A DNA stretch of 64,000 bases from Ornithinimicrobium cerasi (GTDB taxonomy: Bacteria; Actinomycetota; Actinomycetes; Actinomycetales; Dermatophilaceae), in contig NZ_QZMN01000001.1 in the NCBI RefSeq assembly GCF_003702705.1, positions 1 through 64,000 of the forward strand, read 5' to 3'. Below the pieces are notes generated by a model, which did not search any database, was not told the origin of the DNA, and was given only the letters and a program-made list of their open reading frames with translations. Shown in pieces: positions 7,543 through 16,310 of this stretch. The position numbers and the translations under genes are program-made. How positions within the stretch are numbered: position 1 is the first letter of the stretch; each line of letters starts with the position of its first letter.

Positions 7543-8919
7543 ATGACCAGAAGGAAGCTCACCGCGCGTTCGCACCCGAGGTATGCCGCAGCACGTCCAC
7601 CCCGTCGAGCGCTCGCCGCCTGCGCCGTGCTCGCGGCCGGTGCGGTCACGGCCGCCGTGTCCGGGACCACCGTGTCGGCCGCCCCGCAGCCGTCGACCGG
7701 CGCGCTCAGCACGGCCGACATCGACGTGCTCCTGGAGTGGAACCTCATCGCCCAGGGCGAGACAGTCCTGATCCGCCCGACCGCCCACGGTCAGGCGCGC
7801 GGGATCGCCATGGTGCAGGGCGCGGTCTACGACGCGGTGAACGCCATCGACCGCGGTCACCAGCCCTACCTGCTCGACCTCGAGACCCTCGACCTGGCCC
7901 CGGGGGCCTCGCACGACGCCGCGATCGCCACCGCGGCCCACCACGTGCTCGTCGCCCTGGTCGCCGCCGGCCGGGTGGCCGCCCTCGACGCCGCCTACGA
8001 CGCGACGCTGCTGAGCATCCCCGACGGGCCCGGCGAGGACGACGGCGTGGCGGCCGGGGAGGCGGCGGCGGCCGCGATGCTGGCCGCCCGTGCGGACGAC
8101 GGCTACCTCGCTCCCTTCGTCTTCCCCGTCGCGACCGAGCCCGGCGACTGGGAGCCCGTGCCCGGAGGGGCCTACGACCCCGACCCGTGGGTCGGCGGGC
8201 TCGACCCCTTCCTTCTCGACAGCGCCTCGCAGTTCCGGTCCAAGGGCCCCCTCAAGCTGACCAGCGGGGCCTACGCGAAGGAGTTCAACGAGGTCAAGGA
8301 GATCGGCTCGCTCACGAGCACCACCCGCACGGCCGACCAGACCACGGCCGCGATCTTCTGGCAGTTCCCGCCCACGGCGCTGTGGAACAGGGTGTTCCGG
8401 GAGCTGTCCGTGTCGGAGGGGCTGGACGTCGTCGACGGCTCCCGGCTCCTGGCCCAGGTCAACCTCGCGGCCGCTGACGGGGCCACCGCGTGCTGGGAGG
8501 AGAAGTACTACTGGAACTTCTGGCGCCCGACCATGGCCATCCGCGAGGCCGACACGGACGGGAACCGCAAGACCGTCGCCGACCCCACGTGGACGCCGCT
8601 CTTCGACGTCACGACGAGCCCGACCCTGACGACGCCACCCTTCCCCGACCACCCGTCAGGCCACGGCTGCGTCAGCGGGGCCGTCCTCCACACGGCGAAG
8701 ACGTTCTTCGGCACCGACAAGATGGACTTCGAGGTGCACTCGGGCCGGTTCCCGGGTCAGCCCCGGCAGTTCTCGACCTTCTCGAGCGCGATCCAGGAGA
8801 TCGTCGACTCCCGTGTCTGGGGCGGCATCCACTTCCGCACCGCCGACGAGGAGGGGGCTGTGATCGGCAAGAAGATCGCGCGCTGGCTGGACAGCAACTA
8901 CTTCCAGCCGGTCGAGTAG
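7543..8919 (+). CDS. Secreted vanadium-dependent haloperoxidase / PAP2-type phosphatase
   Basis: The product has 458 residues. The N-terminus has twin Arg pairs followed by a hydrophobic stretch and an Ala-x-Ala-like cleavage zone near 45, so it is probably exported. The three PAP2/haloperoxidase motifs are present in order: 'KYYWNFWRP' (K-x6-RP, about 324-333), 'PSGH' (about 371-374) and 'SRVWGGIHFRTAD' (SR-x5-H-x3-D type, about 422-434). These bind vanadate or phosphate. The overall length fits bacterial vanadium haloperoxidase-like proteins, whose real substrate is often unknown. ATG 7543 follows GGGGAAAG; a TTG start at 7531 is possible. A terminator follows at 8938. Confidence 0.85.
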   Translation: MTRRKLTARSHPRYAAARPPRRALAACAVLAAGAVTAAVSGTTVSAAPQPSTGALSTADIDVLLEWNLIAQGETVLIRPTAHGQARGIAMVQGAVYDAVNAIDRGHQPYLLDLETLDLAPGASHDAAIATAAHHVLVALVAAGRVAALDAAYDATLLSIPDGPGEDDGVAAGEAAAAAMLAARADDGYLAPFVFPVATEPGDWEPVPGGAYDPDPWVGGLDPFLLDSASQFRSKGPLKLTSGAYAKEFNEVKEIGSLTSTTRTADQTTAAIFWQFPPTALWNRVFRELSVSEGLDVVDGSRLLAQVNLAAADGATACWEEKYYWNFWRPTMAIREADTDGNRKTVADPTWTPLFDVTTSPTLTTPPFPDHPSGHGCVSGAVLHTAKTFFGTDKMDFEVHSGRFPGQPRQFSTFSSAIQEIVDSRVWGGIHFRTADEEGAVIGKKIARWLDSNYFQPVE

Positions 8920-8937
8920 TCCAACCCTGCCACGAGT

Positions 8938-8977
8938 GGGGTGGCTGACTGTCGCCAGGACGACAGCCGGCCACCCC
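8938..8977 (+). terminator. Stem-loop terminator after the haloperoxidase gene
   Basis: An 8-bp GGGGTGGC/GCCACCCC stem (8938-8945 with 8970-8977) encloses a 4-bp inner GTCG/CGAC stem. It starts 19 nt after the stop codon and has no U tract, as is usual in high-GC actinobacteria. Confidence 0.65.
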
Positions 8978-9074
8978 GGTCATGCCCCTCAGGCGCCCCG
9001 GGTGCCGCTCAGGTCGCCGGTCAGCGTGCAGGCCACGTCCCCGCGCCTGACCAGCCTCGGCACGGTTGGTGGTA

Positions 9075-9094
9075 TTCAACCAGCGGGTTGACAA
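9075..9094. promoter_or_regulatory. Candidate ArsR-family operator, copy 1
   Basis: The site has the form TTCAACCAG-N3-GTTGA-N-AA with an inverted-repeat core (TTCAAC/GTTGA). It matches a second copy at 9119-9138. Both precede the ArsR gene, so autoregulation is likely. The spacing of 44 nt between copies is four helical turns. Confidence 0.6.
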
Positions 9095-9118
9095 CCCGGC
9101 GGACGCGGCATACCTTTG

Positions 9119-9138
9119 TTCAACCAGACAGTTGAGAA
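9119..9138. promoter_or_regulatory. Candidate ArsR-family operator, copy 2
   Basis: This second copy of the TTCAACCAG-N3-GTTGA-N-AA site overlaps the ribosome-binding region of the ArsR gene, ending 11 nt before its ATG. Binding here would block transcription or initiation. Confidence 0.6.
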
Positions 9139-9149
9139 AGGTGGACGTC

Positions 9150-9512
9150 ATGACCGACCGGCTCTCCCGGGTCTTCGCCGCACTGGCCGACCCGACCCGG
9201 CGCGACATGGTCGCCCGCCTCACCGAGCGCGACGCCACGGTCGGCGAGCTCGCCGAGCCGTACGCCGTCAGCATCCAGGCCGTCTCCAAGCACCTCAAGG
9301 TGCTCGAGGAGGCCGGCCTCGTCACCCGCAGCCGGGACGCCCAGCGTCGCCCGGTTCACCTGGAGGCCGAGGTCTTCGACCTGATGTCCAGGTGGATCGA
9401 GCGCTACCGGCGCCAGGCGGAGGAGCGATTCCAGCGCCTCGACGCGGTCCTGGCCGACCTGCAGGACGCGCACGAGGACGACACCGCAGCACGAGAAGGG
9501 ACAGCTTCATGA
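9150..9512 (+). CDS. ArsR-family winged-helix repressor
   Basis: The product has 120 residues. The winged helix-turn-helix is typical: 'LSRVFAALADPTRRDMVARL', 'TVGELAEPYAVSIQAVSKHLKVLEEAGLVTRSRDAQRRPVHLE'. There is no metal-binding Cys cluster, so this belongs to the metal-independent ArsR group often paired with SRPBCC proteins. The ATG follows GAAAGGTGG. The stop overlaps the next ATG (ATGA at 9509), so the two are translationally coupled. Two near-identical operators lie directly upstream. Confidence 0.9.
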   Translation: MTDRLSRVFAALADPTRRDMVARLTERDATVGELAEPYAVSIQAVSKHLKVLEEAGLVTRSRDAQRRPVHLEAEVFDLMSRWIERYRRQAEERFQRLDAVLADLQDAHEDDTAAREGTAS

Positions 9513-10012
9513 GCACCACCGACATCACCACGACCGCCCACCAGCAGGCCGTGATCGAGGCCGACGCCACGATCCCCGCGATCCGGATCACCCGCGACTT
9601 CCGCGCCACGCCCGCGCAGCTGCTGCGGGCGCACACCGACCCGGACCTCTTCGCCCGCTGGGTCGGCCCCGGCGAGGGCAGCATCCGCATCGACCAGTGG
9701 GACGCCCGGACGCTGGGCTCCTTCCGCTACGTGCACGTCGTCGGCGAGGAGGAGTCCGGCTTCCGGGGCACCTTCCCCGAGGTCGGCGAGGACCGCATCG
9801 TCCAGACCTTCTGCTGGGAGGGCATGCCCGAGGCGATCGCGCTGGAGACGCTGACGTTCGAGGACCTCGGCGACGGCCGCACCAGGCTGCACGCGCTCTC
9901 CCTGTGCGACTCGTTCGAGGGTCGCGACCAGTGGCTGTCGTCCGGGATGGAGGTCGGCGTCAACGACGGCTACGCCAAGCTCGACCGCCTGCTGGCCGAC
10001 GGCGACCTCTGA
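9509..10012 (+). CDS. SRPBCC / AHSA1-domain protein
   Basis: The product has 167 residues with an activator-of-Hsp90-ATPase homologue 1-like START fold: 'ITRDFRATPAQLLRAHTDPDLFARWVGP', then 'GSFRYVHV...GFRGTFPEV', 'ETLTFEDLGDGRTRL', ending 'GMEVGVNDGYAKLDRLL'. These proteins bind small hydrophobic ligands in a cavity. The gene overlaps the ArsR stop by 4 nt, an arrangement seen repeatedly with this family, and the ArsR partner probably controls it. The ligand is unknown. Confidence 0.88.
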   Translation: MSTTDITTTAHQQAVIEADATIPAIRITRDFRATPAQLLRAHTDPDLFARWVGPGEGSIRIDQWDARTLGSFRYVHVVGEEESGFRGTFPEVGEDRIVQTFCWEGMPEAIALETLTFEDLGDGRTRLHALSLCDSFEGRDQWLSSGMEVGVNDGYAKLDRLLADGDL

Positions 10013-10105
10013 GGGCCACGCGGTCTCCTGACGGTGCCCGGTGCGACGGACGGCGTGGCCGGAAGCGGTCGACCAGGTCACCTCGTCGAGGACGGGTCCG
10101 GCACG

Positions 10106-10282
10106 TCAGGGTCGCCGTCGGCGACCGGTGAGGATCAGCCCGACGCCCGCGAGAGCCACGACCGGCCCGACCACCGCCCACAGCGTGACGCCCGTCATCG
10201 GGCTGCCGCCCACGACGCCCAGCCCCTGGAGCGTCCAGAGCAGCCCGAGGGCGATGGCCAGGACCCCGACGGCGGTGCGCAT
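10106..10282 (-). CDS. Small two-helix membrane protein (58 aa)
   Basis: This short gene encodes 58 residues. Hydrophobic helices lie at about 3-22 ('VGVLAIALGLLWTLQGLGVV') and 32-52 ('TLWAVVGPVVALAGVGLILTG'), followed by an Arg-rich cytosolic tail. The conserved-looking 'LWTLQGLGVVGGSPMTG' centre resembles many small actinobacterial membrane proteins of unknown function. It faces away from the MFS gene, with a perfect 16-bp palindrome between them. Confidence 0.65.
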   Translation of the reverse strand: MRTAVGVLAIALGLLWTLQGLGVVGGSPMTGVTLWAVVGPVVALAGVGLILTGRRRRP

Positions 10283-10359
10283 AGCGCCACCGTACGGGTG
10301 CGAGAGCGTTCACGACGACCCCCGGTCTTCACCACGGGCCAGGGCGTCCACGAGATCAG

Positions 10360-10375
10360 CCGTGACGCGTCACGG
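10360..10375. promoter_or_regulatory. Perfect 16-bp palindrome (candidate operator)
   Basis: CCGTGACG directly followed by CGTCACGG makes a gapless palindrome between the divergent 58-aa gene and the MFS transporter. It is a plausible regulator site. No cognate regulator is encoded next to it. Confidence 0.4.
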
Positions 10376-10543
10376 AACGCGCGCTCGCGGGGTGGCTGGG
10401 TGCTGCCCCGGCGACACCAACCCACCCCAGTCACCCTCCTGCACGCGCAAGCCACCGCTCCACCAGATGCGGCCCGACCGCCGCCACAGGAGGCCCGCCC
10501 CTAGGCTGCCTCCCATGCCGTCGACCGCCCCCGCCCCGCCGAC

Positions 10544-11761
10544 GTGCCCGCCGCGCTGACGCACGAGGGCCACGCGAGCGGCAGCACGGCATACCGCAGG
10601 CTCCTCGCCGCCCTCGTCTGCGCGGGGGTGGCGACCTTCGCCCAGCTCTACTCGCCGCAGGGCGTGCTGCCGCAGATCGCCGACGACCTCGGCGTGGGCC
10701 CGGACCGGGCGGCGCTCACCGTGTCGGCCGCAACCCTCGGGCTGGCGCTGGCCGTGGTGCCGTGGAGCTTCGTCGGCGACCGCCTCGGACGGCTGCGGGC
10801 CATGGTGGCGGCGGTGATCGGCGCCACGGTCCTGGGCCTGGCGTCGGCGTGGGCGCCGACCTTCGAGGTCGTGCTGCTGCTGCGGCTGCTCGAGGGCATG
10901 GCGCTGGGCGGGGTGCCGGCGCTGGCGATGGCCTACCTCAACGACGAGGTCCACCCGCGCGCCGCCGCGGTCGCCGCGGGCTGGTTCGTGGGCGGCACGA
11001 CCGTCGGCGGCCTGCTCGGGCGCGTCATCGCCACGCCCGTCGCCGACCTCACCTCCTGGCGGGTCGGCATGACCACCGTCTCGGCGACCGCGGCGGTGGC
11101 GGCGGTCGCCTTCGTCCTGCTCGCGCCCCGGGAACGTCGCTTCGTGGCCGTCCGCGGGGAGGGCCTGGTCGCGCGGACCGGCCGGGTGCTGACCAACCTG
11201 CGCGACCGCCCCCTCCTCGGGCTCTACCTCGCGGCGTTCCTCCTCATGGGCGGCTTCGTCGCCGCCTACAACTATCTCGCGTTCCGGCTGGTCGCCGAGC
11301 CCTACCTGCTCCCCGCGTGGGCCGTGGGCGCCACCTTCCTCGCCTACCTCGCGGGCACCGTCTCGGCGCCGCGCGCCGGGGTGCTCGCGGTCCGGCACGG
11401 GAGGTATGCCGTGCTCGTCACCAGCGTCCTCGTGATGGTCGCCGGCCTGGCGGCGACCCTGGCCGGCCCGCTGTGGCTGGTGCTCACCGGCCTGGTGGTG
11501 ATGACGGGCGGGTTCTTCGCCGCCCACTCCGTCGCCTCCGGCTGGGCCGGGGCGCGGGCGGTCACGGCCCGGGCGCAGTCGACCGGCCTCTACAACCTGG
11601 CCTACTACGCCGGCTCCAGCGTCCTCGGCTGGGCCGGCGGGCTGGCCTTCGCCGGTGCCGGGTGGCCCGGCGTGGTGCTCTTCGTCGGGACGGCGGCGCT
11701 GGCCGCGCTGCTCGTCGTGGTGCTGATGGTCCGTCCGACGCGGGCTGCTGCTCCCGCATGA
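10544..11761 (+). CDS. Major facilitator superfamily transporter
   Basis: The product has 405 residues with 12 predicted membrane helices. 'VPWSFVGDRLGRLRAM' is the loop 2-3 MFS signature. The layout ('YSPQGVLPQIADDLGV' in helix 1-loop 1) matches the YnfM/AraJ-type drug or metabolite exporters. GTG 10544 gives a good N-terminus. A TAGGCT box 7 nt before an out-of-frame ATG at 10515 would make a 14-codon leaderless leader peptide overlapping the MFS start; this is a curiosity. The substrate is unknown. Confidence 0.87.
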   Translation: MPAALTHEGHASGSTAYRRLLAALVCAGVATFAQLYSPQGVLPQIADDLGVGPDRAALTVSAATLGLALAVVPWSFVGDRLGRLRAMVAAVIGATVLGLASAWAPTFEVVLLLRLLEGMALGGVPALAMAYLNDEVHPRAAAVAAGWFVGGTTVGGLLGRVIATPVADLTSWRVGMTTVSATAAVAAVAFVLLAPRERRFVAVRGEGLVARTGRVLTNLRDRPLLGLYLAAFLLMGGFVAAYNYLAFRLVAEPYLLPAWAVGATFLAYLAGTVSAPRAGVLAVRHGRYAVLVTSVLVMVAGLAATLAGPLWLVLTGLVVMTGGFFAAHSVASGWAGARAVTARAQSTGLYNLAYYAGSSVLGWAGGLAFAGAGWPGVVLFVGTAALAALLVVVLMVRPTRAAAPA

Positions 11762-11776
11762 CTGTGCGCGGCTGTC

Positions 11777-11812
11777 GTGCCACATGTGTCACCCTGACAA
11801 TCTCTGTGGCAC
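11777..11812. terminator. Nested palindrome between convergent genes (bidirectional terminator candidate)
   Basis: The outer 8-bp arms GTGCCACA/TGTGGCAC (11777-11784, 11805-11812) enclose an inner TGTCA-CCC-TGACA hairpin (11787-11799). It lies between the converging MFS and DUF5129 genes, so a shared terminator is likely. The inner part has the same half-sites and spacing as the operator at 1726-1738. Confidence 0.5.
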
Positions 11813-11860
11813 AGGAGAATCGCACCGCACCGCCATCGGGCCAGGCCCGCCCTCGCACGG

Positions 11861-13330
11861 TCAGAACCGCGACGAGCTGCCCGCACCGCTGAAGCTGCCG
11901 CCCCCGCTGTAGCCCGACGACCCGCCCGAGGAGGACCGCGCCTGCTGCACCTCGCTGGTCCCGCTGGAGAGCCCGGTCCGGAACGAGTCGACGGCGTACC
12001 ACGTCCACGCCGGGTGCGCCGCGCTGATGATGGTCGGCCGGCCGACCCGGCGTGCGCGCGCGGTGCCCATGGCCTTCTCCATCGTCTCCCGCTCCGACTC
12101 GTCCTCGCCGACGACCTGCGCCACCGCGGCGGCCAGGGCGTCGAGGTGGCCGCTCAGCCGGTCCTGGACGCGGCGCAGGTGGTCGAGCGCGTCGTCGGGG
12201 GAGACGGCGCGCGCCTCGAGGTCGCCCCGCAGACGGTCCAGCCCGGCCAGCTCCTTCGAGGCGAACTGCCGCAGCCGCTGCGCCTCCGGCACGCCGCGCG
12301 CCTCCTCCGGCAGGTCGCCCTCGAGCATCGGCCCGACCTGCTCCAGGTCCTCGCGCACCGGCCCGACCTGCCGCTGCCACGCCTCCACCCACGCGCGGTC
12401 CCGGTTGAGGAAGGCTGCGGTGTCGGCGATGACGTCGTCCAGCTGGTCCACCGCCACCGCCTTGTCCCGGTATGCCGTCAGTCGCCTCAGCGCGTCCCGG
12501 TCGTCGTAGTCGCGCTCCCGGACCGAGCGTGCCTCGTTGCCCAGCTCGGTCAGCTCGCGCACGCCGCGCGTGTAGTCGTCGTAGCGCCGCAGCATCAGGC
12601 CCCCGTAGCGGGAGTCCTCCGGGATGAGCCGGGCGTGCAGCTCGGTGACCTCGGCGTCGCGCACGACGCTGGCCATCCTCTCGTCACCCTCCGCCCGGGC
12701 CTTGCGGCTCCGCCCCGCGCGGTGCATCCCCACCCCGGTCCAGGCACCCGCGCCGAGCAGGGCCGCCCCCGACGCCAGCGACGCCGCGACGACCCCGCCG
12801 GTGCTCCGCATCACGGGCGCCTCGATCCGGTCCGCCCCCGCCTCGACCCCGGCGACGACCCCCTCGGTCCACCGACCGGCCCGGAAGTCGTCCCTGGTCT
12901 CGTCCTGGATCGCCAGCTGCGCGTCGTCGCCCACGGCCCGGTTGTCACCGAAGTAGGTCCCGACCAGCCGCCCCTCCGGGTCCACCGCGACGATGAACAG
13001 GTCCTCGGCCCACGTCTGCCCGTCGTCGCTGAGCCACTCCGTCCGCGAGGTCCGCGCGTGGTCGAGCACCGCGTCGTTGAGCGCCAGGTCGTCGGTGAGA
13101 GCCTCCGGGCCCCCACGGTGGGTGAACACCGCGACGTCCGTCGGCGCGTGGAAACGCACCTGCTCGACGGCGTCCCGCAGGGTCGGCTCGTGCAGCACCG
13201 CCGCGGTGTCGTCGACGACCACCGCCGTCGGCACGTGCTCGGGCGCCTGTGCGAGGTAGAGCCCCAGGCTCGTCCCGCCCACCCCGAGCACCGCCACGCT
13301 GCCGACGAGGACCCGCTGGCGGATCGACAT
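11861..13330 (-). CDS. TPM-domain membrane protein (DUF5129-like)
   Basis: The product has 489 residues. A membrane helix at about 7-26 is followed by a TPM-like domain (about 35-150: 'VVVDDTAAVL', 'VAVFTHRGG', 'DLFIVAVDPEGRLVGTYFGDNRAV'). A second helix is at about 185-205, then ~230 residues of charged helical sequence. A Ser/Gly-rich tail ends 'GGGSFSGAGSSSRF', a common ending in TPM membrane proteins. It matches actinobacterial DUF5129 proteins, whose role is unknown. GGAGGAG precedes the ATG. Confidence 0.78.
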   Translation of the reverse strand: MSIRQRVLVGSVAVLGVGGTSLGLYLAQAPEHVPTAVVVDDTAAVLHEPTLRDAVEQVRFHAPTDVAVFTHRGGPEALTDDLALNDAVLDHARTSRTEWLSDDGQTWAEDLFIVAVDPEGRLVGTYFGDNRAVGDDAQLAIQDETRDDFRAGRWTEGVVAGVEAGADRIEAPVMRSTGGVVAASLASGAALLGAGAWTGVGMHRAGRSRKARAEGDERMASVVRDAEVTELHARLIPEDSRYGGLMLRRYDDYTRGVRELTELGNEARSVRERDYDDRDALRRLTAYRDKAVAVDQLDDVIADTAAFLNRDRAWVEAWQRQVGPVREDLEQVGPMLEGDLPEEARGVPEAQRLRQFASKELAGLDRLRGDLEARAVSPDDALDHLRRVQDRLSGHLDALAAAVAQVVGEDESERETMEKAMGTARARRVGRPTIISAAHPAWTWYAVDSFRTGLSSGTSEVQQARSSSGGSSGYSGGGSFSGAGSSSRF

Positions 13331-13517
13331 ACCCTGCTCCTCCCGCCCCCGGCGCCGGGTCCGGCGGCACCTCCCACGGTAGTTCCCCCCGCCGCGCGCC
13401 CGGGACCGGGTCGGGACGGGGTCGGGACAACACCTGCCCACCTGTCCCTCCCGGACGGGACAGCCCGCACGCCAGAGTCGTGTCATCGCACCAACCACCC
13501 CGCAGAGAGGAACCGCG

Positions 13518-14231
13518 ATGACCACCATCTCCACCACCCACCCCGTCCGCTCCGACGTCGTCGAGCAGCCGGCCCCCGCCCCCGCACGGCGCAGCCGGCT
13601 CTGGGCCGCCTCGGGCATCGGCGCCGGCCTCGCCGGCATCGGCACCGTCGTGACCAGCAGCGGCATCAACGCCATCTACGACCGGTCGATCGCCGGTCAG
13701 CCGGAGGCCATCCTGGAGAGGCTGCACACCCAGGCCGGCTGGATGTTCGCGTTCCACTCGATCACCGTCCTCGGTGCGATCCTCATGATCGTGTTCGCCG
13801 CCGGCCTGCACCGTCGGCTCGCCTCCGTCCTCCCGACCGGGAGCGCGCTACCCCTCGTCGCCTTCGCGGGGCTGCTCGGGACGGCCGTCGTCTCCGTCCT
13901 GGGGACGGGTCTGAACACCGAGTTCATGCTCTCCTTCGCGGCCGGCGACGGGCTGGTGACGGCCTCCAGCGCGGTCATGTACAACCACTGGACCGGCACG
14001 ATCCCGTGGCTGTGGGTCCTCACCGGTCTCTCCGGGGTCAGCGTCCACCTCGCGGCACGGGCCCGTGCGGTCCCGCGGTGGCTCGGGCTGGTCGGGCTGG
14101 TGCTGGGCGGCCTGACCCTCCTGGTCGGCGTCTCCCCGTTCCAGTACCTCGCCGCAGTCCCGGGGGTCCTGTGGCTGCTGGTCACCGCCGTCGGCTTCGT
14201 CGCCGGCGACAGGGCGCACCGCGCGGCCTGA
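13518..14231 (+). CDS. Six-helix membrane protein, DUF4386-like
   Basis: The product has 237 residues with about six hydrophobic helices ('LWAASGIGAGLAGIGTVV', 'FHSITVLGAILMIVFAAG', 'LPLVAFAGLLGTAVVSVLG', 'WLWVLTGLSGVSVHLAA', 'LGLVGLVLGGLTLLVG', 'LAAVPGVLWLLVTAVGFVAG'). The N-terminus is polar and Pro-rich. It lies 12 nt upstream of a sensor kinase and may be part of the same operon, which suggests it is either a target or an accessory of that two-component system. GAGAGGAA precedes the ATG. The function is unknown. Confidence 0.7.
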   Translation: MTTISTTHPVRSDVVEQPAPAPARRSRLWAASGIGAGLAGIGTVVTSSGINAIYDRSIAGQPEAILERLHTQAGWMFAFHSITVLGAILMIVFAAGLHRRLASVLPTGSALPLVAFAGLLGTAVVSVLGTGLNTEFMLSFAAGDGLVTASSAVMYNHWTGTIPWLWVLTGLSGVSVHLAARARAVPRWLGLVGLVLGGLTLLVGVSPFQYLAAVPGVLWLLVTAVGFVAGDRAHRAA

Positions 14232-14243
14232 GGGACTGACAGA

Positions 14244-16310
14244 GTGAGCACCGTGCTCACGGACCTCCGCACGAGGCCGGCCACCGCCCGAGGGGCGGGG
14301 GCCGGCTTCGTGCTGGTCACCCTCGCGGTCCTCGCCGTGACGATCTGGCTCGACGTCTCCACCGACGCCGACGGCCCGGGTGCGCAGCTCGCCCCCGGGT
14401 GGGGCTGGGGGTATGCCGCGCTCGGTCCCCTCCTCGCGGGGCTCGCCACCGTCATCCTGGTCCGCGACCCCCGGCAGGGCTTCGGCTGGGCGCTGGCCTG
14501 GCTCGGGTGCTTCTGGGCGCTGGACGGGCTGTCGCAGTCGTGGGTGCGCTTCGGGATCCGGGCCGAGGCGGTGCTGCCGGGCGTCAACCTCGCGCTGTGG
14601 TTCCTCAACCGGGTCGGCGCGTTCCTGCCGGTGACGCTGGCGCTGCTGCTCCTGCTCTTCCCCACGGGGCGCTTCGTGCCGGGCCGGTGGCGGGCGGCCT
14701 CGTGGGCCGCCGCCGGGGCGATGGCGCTCGGCGCGGCGCTCGTCGTGGTCGCGCCGGTCGACGGGCTGCCTGACGTCGCGCTCCCGCCGGGTGTCGACCT
14801 CGACCTCGGCGCGCTCCCCGCGAGCCCGGCCCTCGCCGCCGTGGCCAGGCCGGTCACGGTGGTCGCCTCGCTGGCGGGGATGGTCGTGGCGATGGCCACG
14901 GTCGTGGTGCGCTACCTGCGGTCGGCCGGGCGCGAGCGCGACCGGATGCGCTGGCTGCTGTGGTCGGTGGTGGCGATGGCCCTGCTGATCGCCGCGACCT
15001 TCCTGCTCGAGCTCCGGGCGGCGCAGGACGTGGTCGTCCTCCTCATCATGGCCCTGCCTGCGGTCGCGATGACCATCGGCATCGTCGACCCGGCGCTGGT
15101 CTCGATCGAGGAGCTGCTGGGCCGGACCGTGCTGTGGGCCGGGCTCGCCGCGGTGGTCGTGGCCGTCGACCTCGCGGGGCTCTGGCTGCTCACCACGATG
15201 CTGGGGGAGCGGCTCGACGAGCGGCAGGTCGTGCTCACCGTCCTGCTGCTCACCGCGCTCGTCTACGCGCCGCTGCGTCACCGGCTGTCCCGGTGGGTCC
15301 GGCGCCTGATGCTGGGCGCCCGAGCCGACCGGTACGACGCCGTGTCCGGCCTGGCGGCGACGCTGGAGACGACCGACGAGGGCGGCAAGCAGCTCGCCGC
15401 CGTCGCGCGTGCCGTGGCCGACGCCTTCCGGGTGCCGTTCGTCAGCGTCGAGGTGGAGCGTGGCGGCGGGGAGCGCCTGACGACCTCGGTGGGGGAGCGG
15501 CCGGCCGAGACCCGCAGCCTGCCCATCTCCTACCGGGGGGAGGCGGTCGGCCGCCTCGTCCTGCCGGCCCGCGGACTGCGCAGCCGGCTCTCGCCGCGCG
15601 ACGAGGAGCTGCTCGGCGACCTCGTCCGGCAGGCCGCCACCGCGGCCCGCAGCAGCCGGCTCGCCGAGGAGCTGCAGGCCAGCCGGGAGCGCCTGGTCCT
15701 CGCCCGGGAGGAGGAGCGGCGGCGCATCCGCCGCGACCTGCACGACGGTCTCGGCCCTGACCTGGGCGGGGTGGTGTTCCAGCTGGAGTCGGCCCGGCTC
15801 CTGGTCGACCGGGACCCCGAGCAGGCCAAGACGCAGCTGCGGGCCACGGCGACACTGGTCCAGGACGTCGTCGCCGACGTGCGGCGCCTCGTCCACGACC
15901 TGCGCCCTCCCGCCCTCGACGACCGCGGCCTCGTGGGCGCGCTGACCCAGCAGGCCGAGCGGATGAGCGTGGCCGGCCCGGCGACGACCGTCACCGCACC
16001 CGACCCGGGGCTCGGCGCGCTCCCCGCGGCGGTGGAGGTGGCGGCATACCGGATCGTGGGGGAGGCCCTGACCAACGTGACCCGCCACGCCCGCGCGAGG
16101 ACCTGCGAGGTGCGTCTCGAGGTGGCGGACGGGGCGCTCGTCGTCACCGTCCGCGACGACGGCGTCGGGGTGCCCGACGACGCCGAGTCGGGCGTCGGCC
16201 TCCTCTCCCTGCACGAGCGCGCCGCCGAGCTCGGCGGGCGCGCCGACGTCTCCTGCCCGCCCGACGGCGGCACGCTGGTGCGTGCCGTCCTGCCCCTGGA
16301 GGACCGATGA
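14244..16310 (+). CDS. NarX/DesK-type membrane sensor histidine kinase
   Basis: The product has 688 residues. The first ~340 hold about eight to ten membrane helices. A GAF-like region (about 360-455) precedes the HisKA_3 dimerisation motif 'RRRIRRDLHDGLGP', with His500 as the phosphoacceptor. The HATPase_c domain (about 590-685) shows the N-box 'NVTRHARA', 'VRDDGVGVPDD' and 'GVGLLSLHERAAELGG'. It would autophosphorylate in response to an unknown membrane or intracellular cue and pass phosphate to the response regulator whose ATG overlaps its stop (ATGA at 16307). GTG 14244 is the chosen start. Confidence 0.9.
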   Translation: MSTVLTDLRTRPATARGAGAGFVLVTLAVLAVTIWLDVSTDADGPGAQLAPGWGWGYAALGPLLAGLATVILVRDPRQGFGWALAWLGCFWALDGLSQSWVRFGIRAEAVLPGVNLALWFLNRVGAFLPVTLALLLLLFPTGRFVPGRWRAASWAAAGAMALGAALVVVAPVDGLPDVALPPGVDLDLGALPASPALAAVARPVTVVASLAGMVVAMATVVVRYLRSAGRERDRMRWLLWSVVAMALLIAATFLLELRAAQDVVVLLIMALPAVAMTIGIVDPALVSIEELLGRTVLWAGLAAVVVAVDLAGLWLLTTMLGERLDERQVVLTVLLLTALVYAPLRHRLSRWVRRLMLGARADRYDAVSGLAATLETTDEGGKQLAAVARAVADAFRVPFVSVEVERGGGERLTTSVGERPAETRSLPISYRGEAVGRLVLPARGLRSRLSPRDEELLGDLVRQAATAARSSRLAEELQASRERLVLAREEERRRIRRDLHDGLGPDLGGVVFQLESARLLVDRDPEQAKTQLRATATLVQDVVADVRRLVHDLRPPALDDRGLVGALTQQAERMSVAGPATTVTAPDPGLGALPAAVEVAAYRIVGEALTNVTRHARARTCEVRLEVADGALVVTVRDDGVGVPDDAESGVGLLSLHERAAELGGRADVSCPPDGGTLVRAVLPLEDR

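Noticed and set aside
10515-10559. 14-codon leaderless frame overlapping the MFS start as a regulatory leader
   Set aside because: The TAGGCT-N7-ATG layout is suggestive, but the frame is too short and Pro-rich to judge. It may only reflect a mis-set MFS start.
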